A DNA stretch of 37,590 nt from Gammaproteobacteria bacterium (GTDB taxonomy: Bacteria; Pseudomonadota; Gammaproteobacteria; UBA6429; Thiohalophilaceae), in contig JAUWUS010000013.1 in assembly GCA_030617815.1 (NCBI GenBank), positions 1 to 37,590 of the forward strand, read 5' to 3'. The notes under the pieces are model-generated. The model made no database searches. It was not told the DNA's origin and was given only the letters and a program-made list of their open reading frames with translations. The translations under genes and the position numbers were made by a program. How positions within the stretch are numbered: the first letter of the stretch is position 1; every line of letters begins with the position of its first letter. Of this stretch, positions 1 to 11,184 are shown piece by piece.

Positions 1-1052
1 TCTCTAAATTGCGGGTGTGCAATCCAGTGTGCCGACCATGTTTTGGTTGGCATAAAACCTCGTGCAATTTTATGTTCACCCTGAGCACCGGGTTCAAAAT
101 ACTTTAAGCCATTGTCAATGCAGTATTCCAGCCCCTGATAATAACAGGCTTCAAAATGTAAGTTATCATAATCTTCACTGCAACCCCAGTGACGACCATA
201 CAATGTGTCGATTCCTTTAAGGTTGAATGCACTGGCAACATATTCACCTTGATGTTTTGCCAGTACTAAAACAATATTTTCAGGCATGGTTTTAGCTATT
301 TCTTTAAAAAAGTCTTTTGATAAGGTTGGCATTCCGCGTTTACGTTCAAACGTGTTTTCATAAAAACGATGATAAATATCCCAGTGCTGGTTCGTTGCGG
401 TTAAGCCGTTTAATATTTCAAATTCTATTCCCTGTTCTTTAACAATACGACGTTCACGTTTAATTTGTTTACGTTTTTTTGAGGTTAATTTATCCAGGTA
501 ATCAAAAAAACATTTATAGTTATTATTACTCCAGTGAAATTGACAGCCTAAACGCATCATGAATCGAGGATGTTGTGCAAAATAGTTAGTATCTTTTGTG
601 TTGGTGAATAAACAATGAAACGATGACACTTGTGATTTCTCTGCAAAAGATAAGACTGAATTAATGAGTGCATCTGCAATGTCCTGATACTGATCGTTAT
701 CCCGAATAAGAAGTCGCGGCCCCGTTGCCGGTGTGTATGGGATCGCGGTAACCAGTTTTGGATAGTACCGAATGTGATTTTGTTGATAAGCATCGGCCCA
801 GGCCCAGTCAAAAACAAACTCACCATAGGAATTGAATTTTATATAAAGCGGTAAAGCACCAATTAATTTATCGTTTTCATAAGCCAGAAAAAAATTCGTT
901 AGCCAACCAAACTCTTTGCCAACCGCACCATTATTTTCTAAAGCAATAAGAAATTCATATTGTATAAAAGGGAATTGTGATCCGGCGAGAGTGTTCCATT
1001 CACTGGCTGAAACGTCATGCAGTGACTTTATGGTTTTAATTTTAATAGTCAT
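1..1052 (-). CDS. COG3146/DUF482 (FemAB/GNAT-fold) protein, 3' end beyond the window
   Basis: The open frame starts at ATG 1052 (MTIKIKTIKSLHDV) and runs through the left edge without a stop, giving 350 codons. Recognisable stretches are an N-terminal SASEWNTLAGSQFPF, a central block of basic residues (SKKRKQIKRERR) and a C-terminal block with YGRHWGCSEDYDNLHFEACY and FEPGAQGEHKIARGF. These match, from memory, the COG3146 'peptidogalycan biosynthesis' family, a GNAT/FemAB-like acyltransferase fold. The family usually has about 370 to 390 residues, so only a short C-terminal piece is missing. The substrate is not established, and the reaction (acyl or aminoacyl transfer) is inferred from the fold. 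It follows trxB on the same strand, but a hairpin lies between them, so cotranscription is uncertain. Confidence 0.85.
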   Translation of the reverse strand, partial: MTIKIKTIKSLHDVSASEWNTLAGSQFPFIQYEFLIALENNGAVGKEFGWLTNFFLAYENDKLIGALPLYIKFNSYGEFVFDWAWADAYQQNHIRYYPKLVTAIPYTPATGPRLLIRDNDQYQDIADALINSVLSFAEKSQVSSFHCLFTNTKDTNYFAQHPRFMMRLGCQFHWSNNNYKCFFDYLDKLTSKKRKQIKRERRIVKEQGIEFEILNGLTATNQHWDIYHRFYENTFERKRGMPTLSKDFFKEIAKTMPENIVLVLAKHQGEYVASAFNLKGIDTLYGRHWGCSEDYDNLHFEACYYQGLEYCIDNGLKYFEPGAQGEHKIARGFMPTKTWSAHWIAHPQFR

Positions 1053-1109
1053 TATATAAATATGAGTAAGACAATTTAAAACCAGAGATAATATAAATTA
1101 AAGATAAAC

Positions 1110-1136
1110 AAGTATGGCGTAATGAACACCATACTT
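1110..1136 (-). terminator. Possible terminator hairpin after trxB
   Basis: AAGTATGG at 1110-1117 pairs perfectly with CCATACTT at 1129-1136, and a further GT/AC pair lies beyond one mismatch. It sits 22 bp past the trxB stop. On the minus strand the downstream bases are only moderately T-rich, so termination is plausible but not certain. Confidence 0.45.
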
Positions 1137-1157
1137 GAAAATCTTTAAAGTGTTTTC

Positions 1158-2135
<978 letters not shown>

Positions 2136-2149
2136 TTAAATGATACCAA

Positions 2150-2352
2150 GATTCCATTATCCCAGCAGGAAACAATATGGCAACACAACGGTCAAAAAGT
2201 TTTGTAGAGAGCTTTGCACGGATAGCGAGAAGCTAGAGAATAAGGCAAAACTGATGAAAAAGCGGAATGTACAATAAGTACATGAGCATTTTGAAGAAGT
2301 TTAAACGCAATTATCTGGTTTCGTAGCATTCGTACAATGGTCTCGTATAGTA
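2150..2352. repeat. Palindromic intergenic repeat-like element
   Basis: The trxB-ald spacer is not simple promoter DNA. AAACT at 2248-2252 through ATGTAC at 2267-2272 forms one arm of a long imperfect hairpin whose other arm is GTACAT 2278-2283 through AGTTT 2298-2302, exactly symmetric about 2275. The outer segments near 2138-2155 (ATACCAAGATTCCATT) and 2334-2348 (reverse ATACGAGACCATT) are degenerate inverted repeats. The layout resembles dispersed palindromic repeats of other gammaproteobacteria. Only this one copy is in the window, so its repeat status is inferred. Confidence 0.5.
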
Positions 2353-2388
2353 TGTTACGTAAAGCAGCGAACTGGGTAAAGGTCGAAT

Positions 2389-3441
2389 ATGAAAATTGGT
2401 ATTCCGCGTGAAATAAAGATTTTAGAAGGCCGCATTGCTTTAACCCCCTTAGCTGTTAGGGAATTGGTTAAGCATAAGCATCAGGTTTTTGTAGAAAAAA
2501 ATGCGGGTTTATTGAGTGGATATCCTGATAAGGAATATACTGATGTGGGTGCGACACTGCTTGATTCAGCTAAAGCAGTTTATGACAGCGCAGAACTCAT
2601 TGTTAAAGTTAAAGAACCACAAGAGTCAGAATTAAAATATCTGCGCAAAGAACAGCTTCTTTTTTCTTTTTTACATTTAGCCGCTGAGCCTGATTTAACC
2701 AAAGAGTTATTAAATATAGGCTTAACGGCGATTGCCTTTGAAACCGTGTCGGTTAACAACCAATTACCCCTTTTAGCCCCTATGAGTGATATAGCAGGGC
2801 GTATTGCACTACAGATTGGTGCACAGCTGTTGCATCAACCTCAAGGCGGGCGAGGCATTTTGCTAGGTGGAACCGCTGGCACTGAAAAAGGCAATGTTGT
2901 CATTTTAGGTGGAGGTGTAGCGGGTTCGGGTGCAACCAGAATTGCCGCTGCTTTGGGTGCAAATGTGCTTGTTTTTGATCCGGGTCGTGACAAACGAGAG
3001 CAACTTGAAGCAATTGGTCAAAATGTAACCGCTCAGCCGCCTTTAGAACAGGATATCGAACAAGCCGTTAAACAAGCCGATTTATTAATCGGAGCGGTAT
3101 TGATTCCCGGTGCTATTGCGCCTCATTTAGTATCAGCAGATCTCGTTAAAACCATGAAAGCGGGCAGTGTGATTATTGATATTTCAGTTGATCAGGGGGG
3201 ATGTATAGAAACAACTCGGCCAACAACCTATGCCAATCCCACTTTTGTCTGGGAAAACGTTATTCACTTTGGGGTCACCAATATGCCCGGAGCTGTACCA
3301 CGTACGGCTACTCAGGCATTATCTGCTGTTTTATTACCCTTTGTATTACAGCTTTGTGAACCGGACTGGCAATCTGATACTGCGTTAGCGAGTGGAATTA
3401 ACCTTGAAAATGGGGCGATTATTTTGCCTGTTTTGCGATAA
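2389..3441 (+). CDS. ald: Alanine dehydrogenase
   Basis: NAD-dependent, reversible conversion of L-alanine to pyruvate and ammonia in the cytosol. The 350 residues align with the Ald family from the N-terminal MKIGIPREIK onward. The pyruvate- and substrate-binding residues expected from structures are present: R15 (EGRIAL), K75 (VKVKEP), H96 (FLHLAA) and D268 (SVDQGG). The dinucleotide-binding loop is ILGGGVAGSGA near residues 172-182. It is about 20 residues shorter than typical family members, mostly at the C-terminus. PNT family members (NAD(P) transhydrogenase alpha) share the fold, but length and the QGGRGILLGG segment favour Ald. It is monocistronic and divergent from trxB, with a hairpin terminator just downstream. 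Confidence 0.95.
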   Translation: MKIGIPREIKILEGRIALTPLAVRELVKHKHQVFVEKNAGLLSGYPDKEYTDVGATLLDSAKAVYDSAELIVKVKEPQESELKYLRKEQLLFSFLHLAAEPDLTKELLNIGLTAIAFETVSVNNQLPLLAPMSDIAGRIALQIGAQLLHQPQGGRGILLGGTAGTEKGNVVILGGGVAGSGATRIAAALGANVLVFDPGRDKREQLEAIGQNVTAQPPLEQDIEQAVKQADLLIGAVLIPGAIAPHLVSADLVKTMKAGSVIIDISVDQGGCIETTRPTTYANPTFVWENVIHFGVTNMPGAVPRTATQALSAVLLPFVLQLCEPDWQSDTALASGINLENGAIILPVLR

Positions 3442-3456
3442 ATTTCCGCGCTTATT

Positions 3457-3477
3457 GCCACATTATGTTGGCTTTTT
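3457..3477 (+). terminator. Probable terminator of ald
   Basis: GCCA(CA) at 3457-3462 pairs with (TG)TTGGC ending at 3472, with one bulged base, and is followed directly by TTTTT at 3473-3477. It begins 15 bp after the ald stop. Confidence 0.55.
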
Positions 3478-3483
3478 CGGTAC

Positions 3484-3525
3484 TATAATCAAACGAGATT
3501 CAATGGCGGCTTTTATTTGATTATA
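3484..3525. promoter_or_regulatory. Perfect 10-bp inverted repeat upstream of ftsK
   Basis: TATAATCAAA at 3484-3493 and its exact reverse complement TTTGATTATA at 3516-3525 are 32 bp apart centre to centre, about three helical turns. They lie about 100 bp before the ftsK start. The arrangement could be a dimer-pair operator or part of a promoter (the left arm contains TATAAT). I saw no LexA box of the CTGT-N8-ACAG form here. Confidence 0.35.
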
Positions 3526-3619
3526 AAATAAATAATATAATAATATTAATAACTTATATTGTTTTTCTCTAAAATACATTACTATAATAAATCGATTACA
3601 ACTTACAAAGAAGCTCAAA

Positions 3620-5923
3620 TTGGCACAAGCACGACAAACCACTAAAAATAATAATCCGCTCGCAAGTCATATAATTCGCGGCTTGAAAGAGGGCGCGTTA
3701 TTTATATTCGGATTTACCGCTTTATATTTCTTTTTATCGCTGGTTTCATATGATGCCGCAGATCCAAGCTGGACACAGAGCGGGCTTAGTGGGCAAAAAG
3801 ATATAAATAATTTAGGTGGGCCAACCGGTGCACTGATCTCCGACGTATTCTTTTTCCTATTTGGTTACCTCGCATACCTGTTTCCCGTCATGGTGGCCTT
3901 TACCGGTTTACTCATATATCAGGATCGTAAAAAAGAACATGTTTTTGACAAGCGGGCGTTTGGCATACGTTCACTGGGTTTTGTTCTGACGATACTCGCG
4001 GGTTGTGCCTTAGCCAGTATGCATGATCTTAATGTTGCGAGTCCGTTACCTGTTAATGCTGGCGGTGCTTTAGGTGATATTTTAGGCAGCAGGATGGAGC
4101 AGGGGTTTAATATCATCGGTGCTACCTTGTTATTACTGGCTGTATTTTTTGCCGGGGTGACGTTATTCACGCATTTATCCTGGTTAGGCTTAATGGATAT
4201 TACCGGTGCTTATACATTAAAGGGCATTTATTGGATTAAACAAGGCGCTATGTATGCGTATGGTTTTTATGAAACGCATAAAGTAAAAAAGAAACGCGAT
4301 CAACAATATCAGGTTAGCGCACAACGGCATGATATTAAAAAACAAAAACGCACAGAGCCGTTTATTCAGCCTCAGCCAAAACCAATACAACAAAGTAAAC
4401 GGGTACAACAGGAAAAACAGGCTTCTCTTTTTGTTGCCGAATCAGATGGTTCCTTACCATCCATCTCTTTGCTTGATGATGCTACACCTAGTCAACATAC
4501 TTTATCAGAAAGTGCACTTAAGGCTATTTCACAGCAAGTTGAAATGAAGTTGCAGGATTTTGGTATTGATGCGGAGGTTGTCGCAGTGCATCCAGGCCCG
4601 GTTATTACCCGATTTGAATTGCAGCCTGCTGCAGGAACAAAAAGTAGTCAGATTTCCAACCTGGCAAAAGATTTAGCGCGTTCTTTATCGGCTATTAGTG
4701 TGCGTATCGTTGAAGTCATACCGGGTAAAACAACCATTGGTTTGGAAATTCCAAATGAACATCGTGAAACAGTGCGTTTAAGTGAAATCATTAGTTCAAA
4801 AACATTTGCTGATGCCAAGTCACCTTTAACGCTCGCATTAGGAAAAGATATCAGTGGTGTTGCAGCAGTGGCTGATCTTGCAAAAATGCCTCATTTACTT
4901 GTTGCCGGTACCACCGGTGCAGGTAAGTCGGTGGCGTTAAATGCCATGGTATTGAGTATATTGTATAACTCAACACCAAGTGAAGTGCGTATGATCATGA
5001 TTGATCCCAAGATGCTGGAGCTTTCAATCTATGATGGTATTCCACATTTGCTTGCACCGGTTGTCATTGACATGAAAGAAGCGGCGAATGCTTTGCGTTG
5101 GTGCGTCGCTGAAATGGATCAACGTTATCGTTTGATGGCTAAATTAAAAGTTCGCAACATTGTCGGCTTTAATAAAAAAGTGAACGATGCCATTAAGGCA
5201 AAAAATCCAATAAAAGATCCTTTGCATCCGGAAGGTTCAGAACTTCCTGCCGCCGATTTGCAACCCTTACCTTATATCGTTGTCGTAGTAGATGAATTAG
5301 CTGACATGATGATGGTGGTGGGTAAAAAAGTGGAAGAGCTCATTGCGCGATTAGCACAAAAAGCGCGTGCATCCGGTATCCACCTTGTTCTTGCAACACA
5401 ACGTCCATCGGTTGATGTGCTAACAGGATTAATTAAATCCAATATACCAACGCGTATTGCTTTTCAGGTTTCATCACGAGTTGATTCAAGAACAATTTTA
5501 GATCAAATGGGCGCAGAACAGTTATTAGGGCATGGTGATATGTTGTATTTACCTCCCGGCACAGCAATTCCAACGCGTATTCATGGTGCGTTTGTTGATG
5601 ATCACGAAGTGAATAATGTTGTAGAGAGCTTAAAGAAAAGCGGTAAACCTCAATATATCGAAGAAGTCACTACTGGACCTAAAAATGAAAACGCCATGCC
5701 AGGTTACAATGACGATGATGAAGGCGATGAACTTTATGATGATGCAGTACGTATAGTGACAGAGACACGTAAAGCCTCTATTTCAGGCGTGCAACGTCGT
5801 TTAAAAATTGGTTATAACCGTGCAGCTCGTATGATTGAAGCGATGGAACTTGCTGGCATAGTAGGTCAGGCAGAATCAAATGGCAGCCGCGAAGTTTTAG
5901 CGCCACCACCACCTAAAGACTAA
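3620..5923 (+). CDS. ftsK: DNA translocase FtsK
   Basis: Inner-membrane, septum-localised ATPase that pumps DNA toward the dif site and couples chromosome segregation to division. The 767 residues contain, in order: a four-helix membrane domain (about residues 25-195), a short Q/K-rich linker (about 215-290, much shorter than in E. coli), the RecA-like motor with Walker [10 protein letters not shown] near residue 430 and Walker [10 protein letters not shown] near 555, and the C-terminal winged-helix gamma domain (about 700-760, [20 protein letters not shown]) that reads KOPS sites. The start is TTG 3620, preceded by AAGAAG; the next in-frame ATG would delete the first membrane helices. The downstream spacer holds repeats. 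Confidence 0.96.
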   Translation: MAQARQTTKNNNPLASHIIRGLKEGALFIFGFTALYFFLSLVSYDAADPSWTQSGLSGQKDINNLGGPTGALISDVFFFLFGYLAYLFPVMVAFTGLLIYQDRKKEHVFDKRAFGIRSLGFVLTILAGCALASMHDLNVASPLPVNAGGALGDILGSRMEQGFNIIGATLLLLAVFFAGVTLFTHLSWLGLMDITGAYTLKGIYWIKQGAMYAYGFYETHKVKKKRDQQYQVSAQRHDIKKQKRTEPFIQPQPKPIQQSKRVQQEKQASLFVAESDGSLPSISLLDDATPSQHTLSESALKAISQQVEMKLQDFGIDAEVVAVHPGPVITRFELQPAAGTKSSQISNLAKDLARSLSAISVRIVEVIPGKTTIGLEIPNEHRETVRLSEIISSKTFADAKSPLTLALGKDISGVAAVADLAKMPHLLVAGTTGAGKSVALNAMVLSILYNSTPSEVRMIMIDPKMLELSIYDGIPHLLAPVVIDMKEAANALRWCVAEMDQRYRLMAKLKVRNIVGFNKKVNDAIKAKNPIKDPLHPEGSELPAADLQPLPYIVVVVDELADMMMVVGKKVEELIARLAQKARASGIHLVLATQRPSVDVLTGLIKSNIPTRIAFQVSSRVDSRTILDQMGAEQLLGHGDMLYLPPGTAIPTRIHGAFVDDHEVNNVVESLKKSGKPQYIEEVTTGPKNENAMPGYNDDDEGDELYDDAVRIVTETRKASISGVQRRLKIGYNRAARMIEAMELAGIVGQAESNGSREVLAPPPPKD

Positions 5924-5953
5924 CAAAAGAGTCATAAGTCTTTAGTCGGAAGT

Positions 5954-6021
5954 CCGTTCGTCCTGAGCTTGTCGAAGGATGAAGGGTATATGATCATGGT
6001 TCGACAGGCTCACCACGAACG
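5954..6021. repeat. REP-like palindromic repeat, copy 1
   Basis: The block opens with CCGTTCGTCCTGAGCTTGTC and closes with GGCTCACCACGAACG. The two halves are imperfect reverse complements and can form a long hairpin. The same sequence occurs in inverted orientation at 10179-10233, with the inner 14-base GAAGGGTATATGAT-type spacer missing. This motif is familiar as a dispersed extragenic repeat in many proteobacterial genomes. Confidence 0.8.
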
Positions 6022-6032
6022 ATTTATAATTT

Positions 6033-6088
6033 TAACGACTAACGACTAACGACTAACGACTAACGACTAACGACTAACGACTAACGAC
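6033..6088. repeat. Tandem repeat of TAACGAC, eight copies
   Basis: Eight perfect head-to-tail copies of the 7-mer TAACGAC occupy 6033-6088 and end 9 bp before the lolA ATG. They therefore replace the region where a ribosome-binding site and the leader would normally be. No Shine-Dalgarno sequence is visible between the array and the start codon. Confidence 0.95.
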
Positions 6089-6097
6089 TTTTATTAT

Positions 6098-6706
6098 ATG
6101 AAACTTAAAAAAACATTCTTAATTTGTACTTTTGTATTAGCGAGCATGCAACTTCATGCGAGTGAGTTAACCCGATATTTTGATAAGCTTAATAGTTTTC
6201 AGGCAACTTTTATTCAGACAATATTTTCTGCTAACAATGATGCTAAAAAATACAGCAAAGGTTTGATAGTTGTAAAAAGTCCAAATAAATTTCTCCTTAA
6301 GTATGTCAAGCCGTTTAAGTTGCTTTATGTTGCCGATGGGAAAAAACTCTGGAGTTATGATGAAGACCTTGAGCAAATCGTGGTTAAAGAGCAGGGCGAT
6401 TTATTAATTAATTCACCAGCAATGTTATTGAGTGATGCAAAAAATTTAACAAAATCGTACCGCATTGAAAAAACAGGTGTGGTTAATGGTTGGCTTTGGT
6501 TTGAATTAACACCTAAACAGGAAAACAGTAATTTTGAAACGGTTAGTCTAGCTTTTGAAAATAATGAACTCATAGCAATGGAAATGCGCGATAATTTTGG
6601 TCAGACCACACATTTGGAATTTAGTAATATTATTAAAAATCCAAAACTAGCAAAACATACATTTAAATTTGTTCCACCTAAAGGGGTTGATGTCATCGGC
6701 CAATAA
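6098..6706 (+). CDS. lolA: Outer-membrane lipoprotein carrier protein LolA
   Basis: Periplasmic chaperone that takes lipoproteins from LolCDE and hands them to LolB at the outer membrane. The 202 residues begin with a signal peptide ([21 protein letters not shown], predicted cleavage after A21). A LolA domain follows, with the family's [12 protein letters not shown] start, [17 protein letters not shown] and the C-terminal [14 protein letters not shown]. Length matches E. coli LolA (203). The gene lies between ftsK and rarA, the same neighbourhood as in E. coli. The ATG has no clear ribosome-binding site because the 7-mer array ends just in front of it, so translation may be weak or need another signal. 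Confidence 0.95.
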   Translation: MKLKKTFLICTFVLASMQLHASELTRYFDKLNSFQATFIQTIFSANNDAKKYSKGLIVVKSPNKFLLKYVKPFKLLYVADGKKLWSYDEDLEQIVVKEQGDLLINSPAMLLSDAKNLTKSYRIEKTGVVNGWLWFELTPKQENSNFETVSLAFENNELIAMEMRDNFGQTTHLEFSNIIKNPKLAKHTFKFVPPKGVDVIGQ

Positions 6707-6707
6707 G

Positions 6708-8039
6708 ATGAATCAAGAACCCAACCTTTTCCCTGAAAATGATCACAGCGAATGGCAACCCCTTGCCGATCGTATGCGCCCGCAACAACTCGATGATATT
6801 GTTGGACAACAACATTTATTAGCAAAAGAAAAACCACTTCGTGTTGCAATTGAAAACGGAAAACTGCATTCGCTTATATTATGGGGGCCGCCCGGGACAG
6901 GTAAAACGACATTAGCGCGTATGATCGCAAATTATTGTGATGCTGAATTTATTAGTTTATCTGCAGTGTTATCCGGTGTTAAAGATATTCGCGAAGCAGT
7001 TAGCCGGGCACAGCAGTATCAGCAACAAGGTAAACCGAGTATTTTATTTGTTGATGAAGTTCATCGTTTTAATAAATCACAACAGGATGCTTTTTTACCT
7101 TACGTTGAAGACGGTACGATAACTTTTATCGGTGCGACCACCGAAAACCCCTCTTTTGAATTAAATAATGCCTTACTGTCCCGGGCGCGGGTTTATGTTT
7201 TAAAATCATTAACCGAACAAGATATTACCCATGTCTTAAAACGCGCGCTTAATGATGCCGAAAAAGGATTAGGTGAAAGGAATATTAGTGCAAATGACGA
7301 TGTGCTAAATTTATTAGGGCAAGTTGCAGATGGTGATGCGCGCCGTGCTTTAAATTTACTTGAAATTGCCAGTGACTACACTGAAAACAATATTATCGAT
7401 AAAGATGTTGTTAAAAATATTTCAGGTGAAAATCTACGTCGCTTTGATAATCATGGTGAAGCTTTTTATGATCAAATATCCGCTTTACATAAATCGGTAA
7501 GAGGATCTGCGCCGGATGCAGCACTTTACTGGTTAGTAAGAATGTTAGATGGCGGTTGTGATCCACTTTATGTGGCGCGCCGTGTTGTGCGTATGGCCAG
7601 TGAAGATATCGGTAATGCTGATCCCCGTGCTTTAACCATTGCGATGCAAGCCTGGGATGTGCTTGAGCGTTTAGGCAGCCCGGAAGGTGAGCTGGCTCTT
7701 GCACAGGCAGTACTTTACCTCGCCAGCGCAGCTAAAAGTAACGCAGTGTACAAAGCTTATAATCAAGCCAAAGAAGATATTGAGCAGTATGCCTCCGCGG
7801 AGGTACCTGTTCATTTACGCAATGCGCCGACTAAATTAATGAAAGAATTGGGGTATGGCAAAGAATATCGTTATGCCCATGATGAACCTGAAGCCTATGC
7901 CGCAGGGGAATCTTATTTTCCTGAAACTATGCCGGAAATGTTTTATTATCAACCTGTTTCTCGTGGACTTGAAATTAAGATAAAAGAAAAACTCGCTCAT
8001 TTGCGTGAATTAGATAAAAAAGCCGGCAAGAAGGAATAA
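6708..8039 (+). CDS. rarA: Replication-associated recombination protein A (MgsA/RarA)
   Basis: AAA+ ATPase of the clamp-loader family that acts at stalled replication forks. The 443-residue product has Walker [10 protein letters not shown], Walker [12 protein letters not shown] and sensor 1 [15 protein letters not shown]. The C-terminal oligomerisation region carries the family signatures [22 protein letters not shown] and [19 protein letters not shown] set the start at ATG 6708 (MNQEPNLF), one base after the lolA stop, because it gives the same N-terminal length as E. coli RarA. An in-frame ATG at 6690 overlaps lolA by 17 bases and cannot be excluded. It is translationally linked to lolA and followed 10 bp later by crcB. 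Confidence 0.95.
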   Translation: MNQEPNLFPENDHSEWQPLADRMRPQQLDDIVGQQHLLAKEKPLRVAIENGKLHSLILWGPPGTGKTTLARMIANYCDAEFISLSAVLSGVKDIREAVSRAQQYQQQGKPSILFVDEVHRFNKSQQDAFLPYVEDGTITFIGATTENPSFELNNALLSRARVYVLKSLTEQDITHVLKRALNDAEKGLGERNISANDDVLNLLGQVADGDARRALNLLEIASDYTENNIIDKDVVKNISGENLRRFDNHGEAFYDQISALHKSVRGSAPDAALYWLVRMLDGGCDPLYVARRVVRMASEDIGNADPRALTIAMQAWDVLERLGSPEGELALAQAVLYLASAAKSNAVYKAYNQAKEDIEQYASAEVPVHLRNAPTKLMKELGYGKEYRYAHDEPEAYAAGESYFPETMPEMFYYQPVSRGLEIKIKEKLAHLRELDKKAGKKE

Positions 8040-8049
8040 CAACAGTCAT

Positions 8050-8424
8050 ATGAATAATTTATTTGCCATCGCGATTGGCGGTTCACTCGGCGCAATTATG
8101 CGTTATTTAACTTCAACGAGTGTACATAGACTATTTGGTTCCGACTTCCCTTATGGCACGTTAACCGTTAATGTTGCTGGTTCCCTGTTAATGGGTTTTA
8201 TTTCAATCTTATTACTTGAACGCTTCATGCTGGCTGAATACTGGCGCGCCATCATTATTATTGGTTTTCTTGGTGCATTCACCACTTTTTCAACTTTTTC
8301 GATGGAAACATTTAACCTGATTCAAACAGGTGAAATGGCAAAAGCGTTTGTTAATATGTTTATCAGTATCTTCCTCTGTCTTGGTGCAACCTGGCTAGGG
8401 GTAATTGCAGGACGACAATTATGA
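8050..8424 (+). CDS. crcB: Fluoride ion channel CrcB/Fluc
   Basis: Small dual-topology inner-membrane protein that exports fluoride as a dimer. The 124 residues contain four hydrophobic helices and the family motifs: GGSLGAIMRY near the N-terminus, TLTVNVAGSLLMG in helix 2 and GFLGAFTTFSTFSME in helix 3, where the phenylalanines line the pore. The stop codon overlaps the next start by 4 bases (ATGA), indicating translational coupling with the DUF190 gene. I saw no fluoride riboswitch in the 10-bp gap upstream, so it is probably read from the lolA-rarA transcript. Confidence 0.95.
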   Translation: MNNLFAIAIGGSLGAIMRYLTSTSVHRLFGSDFPYGTLTVNVAGSLLMGFISILLLERFMLAEYWRAIIIIGFLGAFTTFSTFSMETFNLIQTGEMAKAFVNMFISIFLCLGATWLGVIAGRQL

Positions 8425-8726
8425 ATATGCATGAAGTGACTATTGTACGCATCTACCTGACTGAAGGTGAAACGCAACTTAAAAGCCTGATGAAACGTTT
8501 ACGCGACTGGGAAAAATTACGTGGCTTAACCGTTTTTCGTGGTATTTCCGGTTATGGTGAATCAGGTGTTATTCATGGTTCTAATATTGTCGATTTATCA
8601 TTACACATGCCAATTGTTGTTGAGTTTTTTGACGAAGATGAAAAAATAAATAACATTCTTGAGCATATAAGTGATCAAATTAAACCCGGTCACATGTTAA
8701 AATGGTCCGCACTCGTTAACAATTAA
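8421..8726 (+). CDS. DUF190 family protein
   Basis: The 101-residue soluble protein has the DUF190 pattern: an early VRIYLTEGE, then LKSLMKRLRDWEKLRGLTVFRGISGYGESG, then IVVEFFDEDEKINNIL. DUF190 proteins have a PII-like ferredoxin fold and are often encoded next to crcB, as here. A role in fluoride or ion homeostasis is suggested by that association only. The start ATG 8421 overlaps the crcB stop. A second Met two codons later is an alternative. Confidence 0.9.
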   Translation: MNMHEVTIVRIYLTEGETQLKSLMKRLRDWEKLRGLTVFRGISGYGESGVIHGSNIVDLSLHMPIVVEFFDEDEKINNILEHISDQIKPGHMLKWSALVNN

Positions 8727-8752
8727 GTACAAAATGAATAATAACAAATTAG

Positions 8753-10042
<1,290 letters not shown>

Positions 10043-10178
10043 TATAAAAAGTCGTAAGTTATTAATAATAAGTTGTTTTCAGCTTTATGATATCCGTTCG
10101 TGGTCGACTGCATGGACGCAGGAGGTAGGGCAAAGCAGGAGCAGTTGCCGAGAGCCTGCGAACCATCATCCAAATAAA

Positions 10179-10233
10179 CCGTTCATGGTGAGCCTGTCGA
10201 ACCATCATCCTTCGACAAGCTCAGGACGAACGG
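10179..10233. repeat. REP-like palindromic repeat, copy 2 (inverted)
   Basis: This runs from CCGTTCATGGTGAGCCTGTC to the closing CTCAGGACGAACGG. Read on the minus strand it matches copy 1 (5954-6021), and its two halves pair along nearly their whole length. Degenerate pieces lie just upstream: CCGTTCGTGGT near 10089 and GAGCCTGCGAACCATCATCC near 10153. It sits between convergent serS and the 61-residue gene, where it may also act as a transcript end. Confidence 0.8.
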
Positions 10234-10254
10234 ATTTCTGACATAAGATTGCTC

Positions 10255-10440
10255 TTATCCTCGAACCATCATTACCAGAAAAACAACAAAACCAATTACC
10301 GCGGCTAACGGGATCACAAAACCCATCCAGTCCTGTTGTGTTCCTTTTGGCGAATTTTTCATTGCATGTTTCATGCGCGGATAGATAAAAACAAGCATAC
10401 CGATCATTAATGCTACTGAGCCAATGGTTACCCAATTCAT
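10255..10440 (-). CDS. Small two-helix membrane protein, function unknown
   Basis: The 61-residue product MNWVTIGSVALMIG... has two hydrophobic helices (about residues 4-20 and 42-59) around a charged middle (PRMKHAMKNSPKGTQQDW). The ATG at 10440 has a clear ribosome-binding site, AGAGG, 7 bases upstream. It is separated from the YccA-like gene by a strong terminator, so it needs its own promoter or readthrough. The PRMKHAMKNSPKG segment resembles short hypothetical proteins I have seen in other gammaproteobacteria, but no function is known to me. An overlapping frame at 10205-10435 is a shadow. Confidence 0.72.
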   Translation of the reverse strand: MNWVTIGSVALMIGMLVFIYPRMKHAMKNSPKGTQQDWMGFVIPLAAVIGFVVFLVMMVRG

Positions 10441-10463
10441 TTTTATACCTCTAATAATAAAAG

Positions 10464-10505
10464 TAAAAAAAAACCCCGCTTAAATTTAAGCAGGGTTTTT
10501 TTATT
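10464..10505 (-). terminator. Strong rho-independent terminator (bidirectional)
   Basis: AACCCcGCTTAAA at 10472-10484 pairs with TTTAAGCaGGGTT at 10485-10497, with a single mismatch. It is flanked by an A run at 10466-10473 and a T run at 10496-10502, so it can work in both directions. It lies 20 bp after the stop of the YccA-like gene. Confidence 0.9.
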
Positions 10506-10521
10506 GATTTATGTCAGCTAA

Positions 10522-11184
10522 TTAATCATCACCTAACGCACCCAGCAAATGTAACAATGCTGTGAACATGTTAAGCAGAGACAAGAACAAGCCTGCTGTT
10601 GCCATGATGTAATTGGTTTCACCACCATGAATGATTGATGATGTTTGATATAAAATTAAACCACTCATAATCATAATCACGGCAGCACTAACAGTAAGAG
10701 ATAACGCTGGAATGCCCATAAAGAGGTTCAATAATGAAGCACCGATGATGACAAGCATGCCTACCATCAGGAAGCCACCCATGAAGCTAAAGTCTTTACG
10801 TGTGGTTAATGCGTAGCCTGATAAACCCAGGAAGATAACACCGGTACCACCTAATGCAGTCATCACAATGCTTGGATTAACCGCTAAGTAGTAAGCCACC
10901 ATGGGACCAACACCAAAACCAAGCAAACCGGTGATAAGAAAAATGACCGGAATACCCGTAGCGGAGTTAGCCGTGCGGGGTAAAACAAACCAAAGCATGA
11001 CGATTCCAGCGATAGTTGCAACCAGACCCATACCTTGAGATGCCTGCATTGCTATGCTGAGATAGGCCGCAAAGGCACTAAAAACAAGCGTTATAGACAG
11101 TAATTGATATGTGTTGCGAATGACCTTATTGGTAGCGAGTACCGACTCAATGGGACGTGACGCAACAGACTGATTTCCTAACAT
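10522..11184 (-). CDS. yccA: Bax inhibitor-1/YccA family membrane protein
   Basis: Inner-membrane protein with seven hydrophobic helices, 220 residues. It is close to E. coli YccA, a substrate and modulator of the FtsH protease. Shared stretches include an N-terminal NKVIRNTYQLLSITLVFSA, the central ALGGTGVIFLGLSGYALTTRKD.SF and the C-terminal SSIIHGGETNYIMATAGLFLSL.N. The family's C-terminal acidic residues (GDD) are present. The ATG has GAGG about 10 bases upstream. A calcium-leak or FtsH-regulating role is known for the family and is inferred here. Confidence 0.93.
   Translation of the reverse strand: MLGNQSVASRPIESVLATNKVIRNTYQLLSITLVFSAFAAYLSIAMQASQGMGLVATIAGIVMLWFVLPRTANSATGIPVIFLITGLLGFGVGPMVAYYLAVNPSIVMTALGGTGVIFLGLSGYALTTRKDFSFMGGFLMVGMLVIIGASLLNLFMGIPALSLTVSAAVIMIMSGLILYQTSSIIHGGETNYIMATAGLFLSLLNMFTALLHLLGALGDD

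Noticed and set aside
557-826. Minus-strand frame of 89 codons
   Set aside because: It overlaps in another frame the COG3146 gene that runs from 1052 to the left edge, whose translation shows family motifs.
3442-3619. LexA box upstream of ftsK as in E. coli
   Set aside because: No CTGT-N8-ACAG-like sequence is present in this spacer.
6033-6088. Tandem 7-mers as a CRISPR array
   Set aside because: Units are 7 bp without spacers and there are no cas genes; it is a simple tandem repeat.
8040-8049. Fluoride riboswitch upstream of crcB
   Set aside because: Only 10 bp separate rarA and crcB, and the rarA end shows no such structure.
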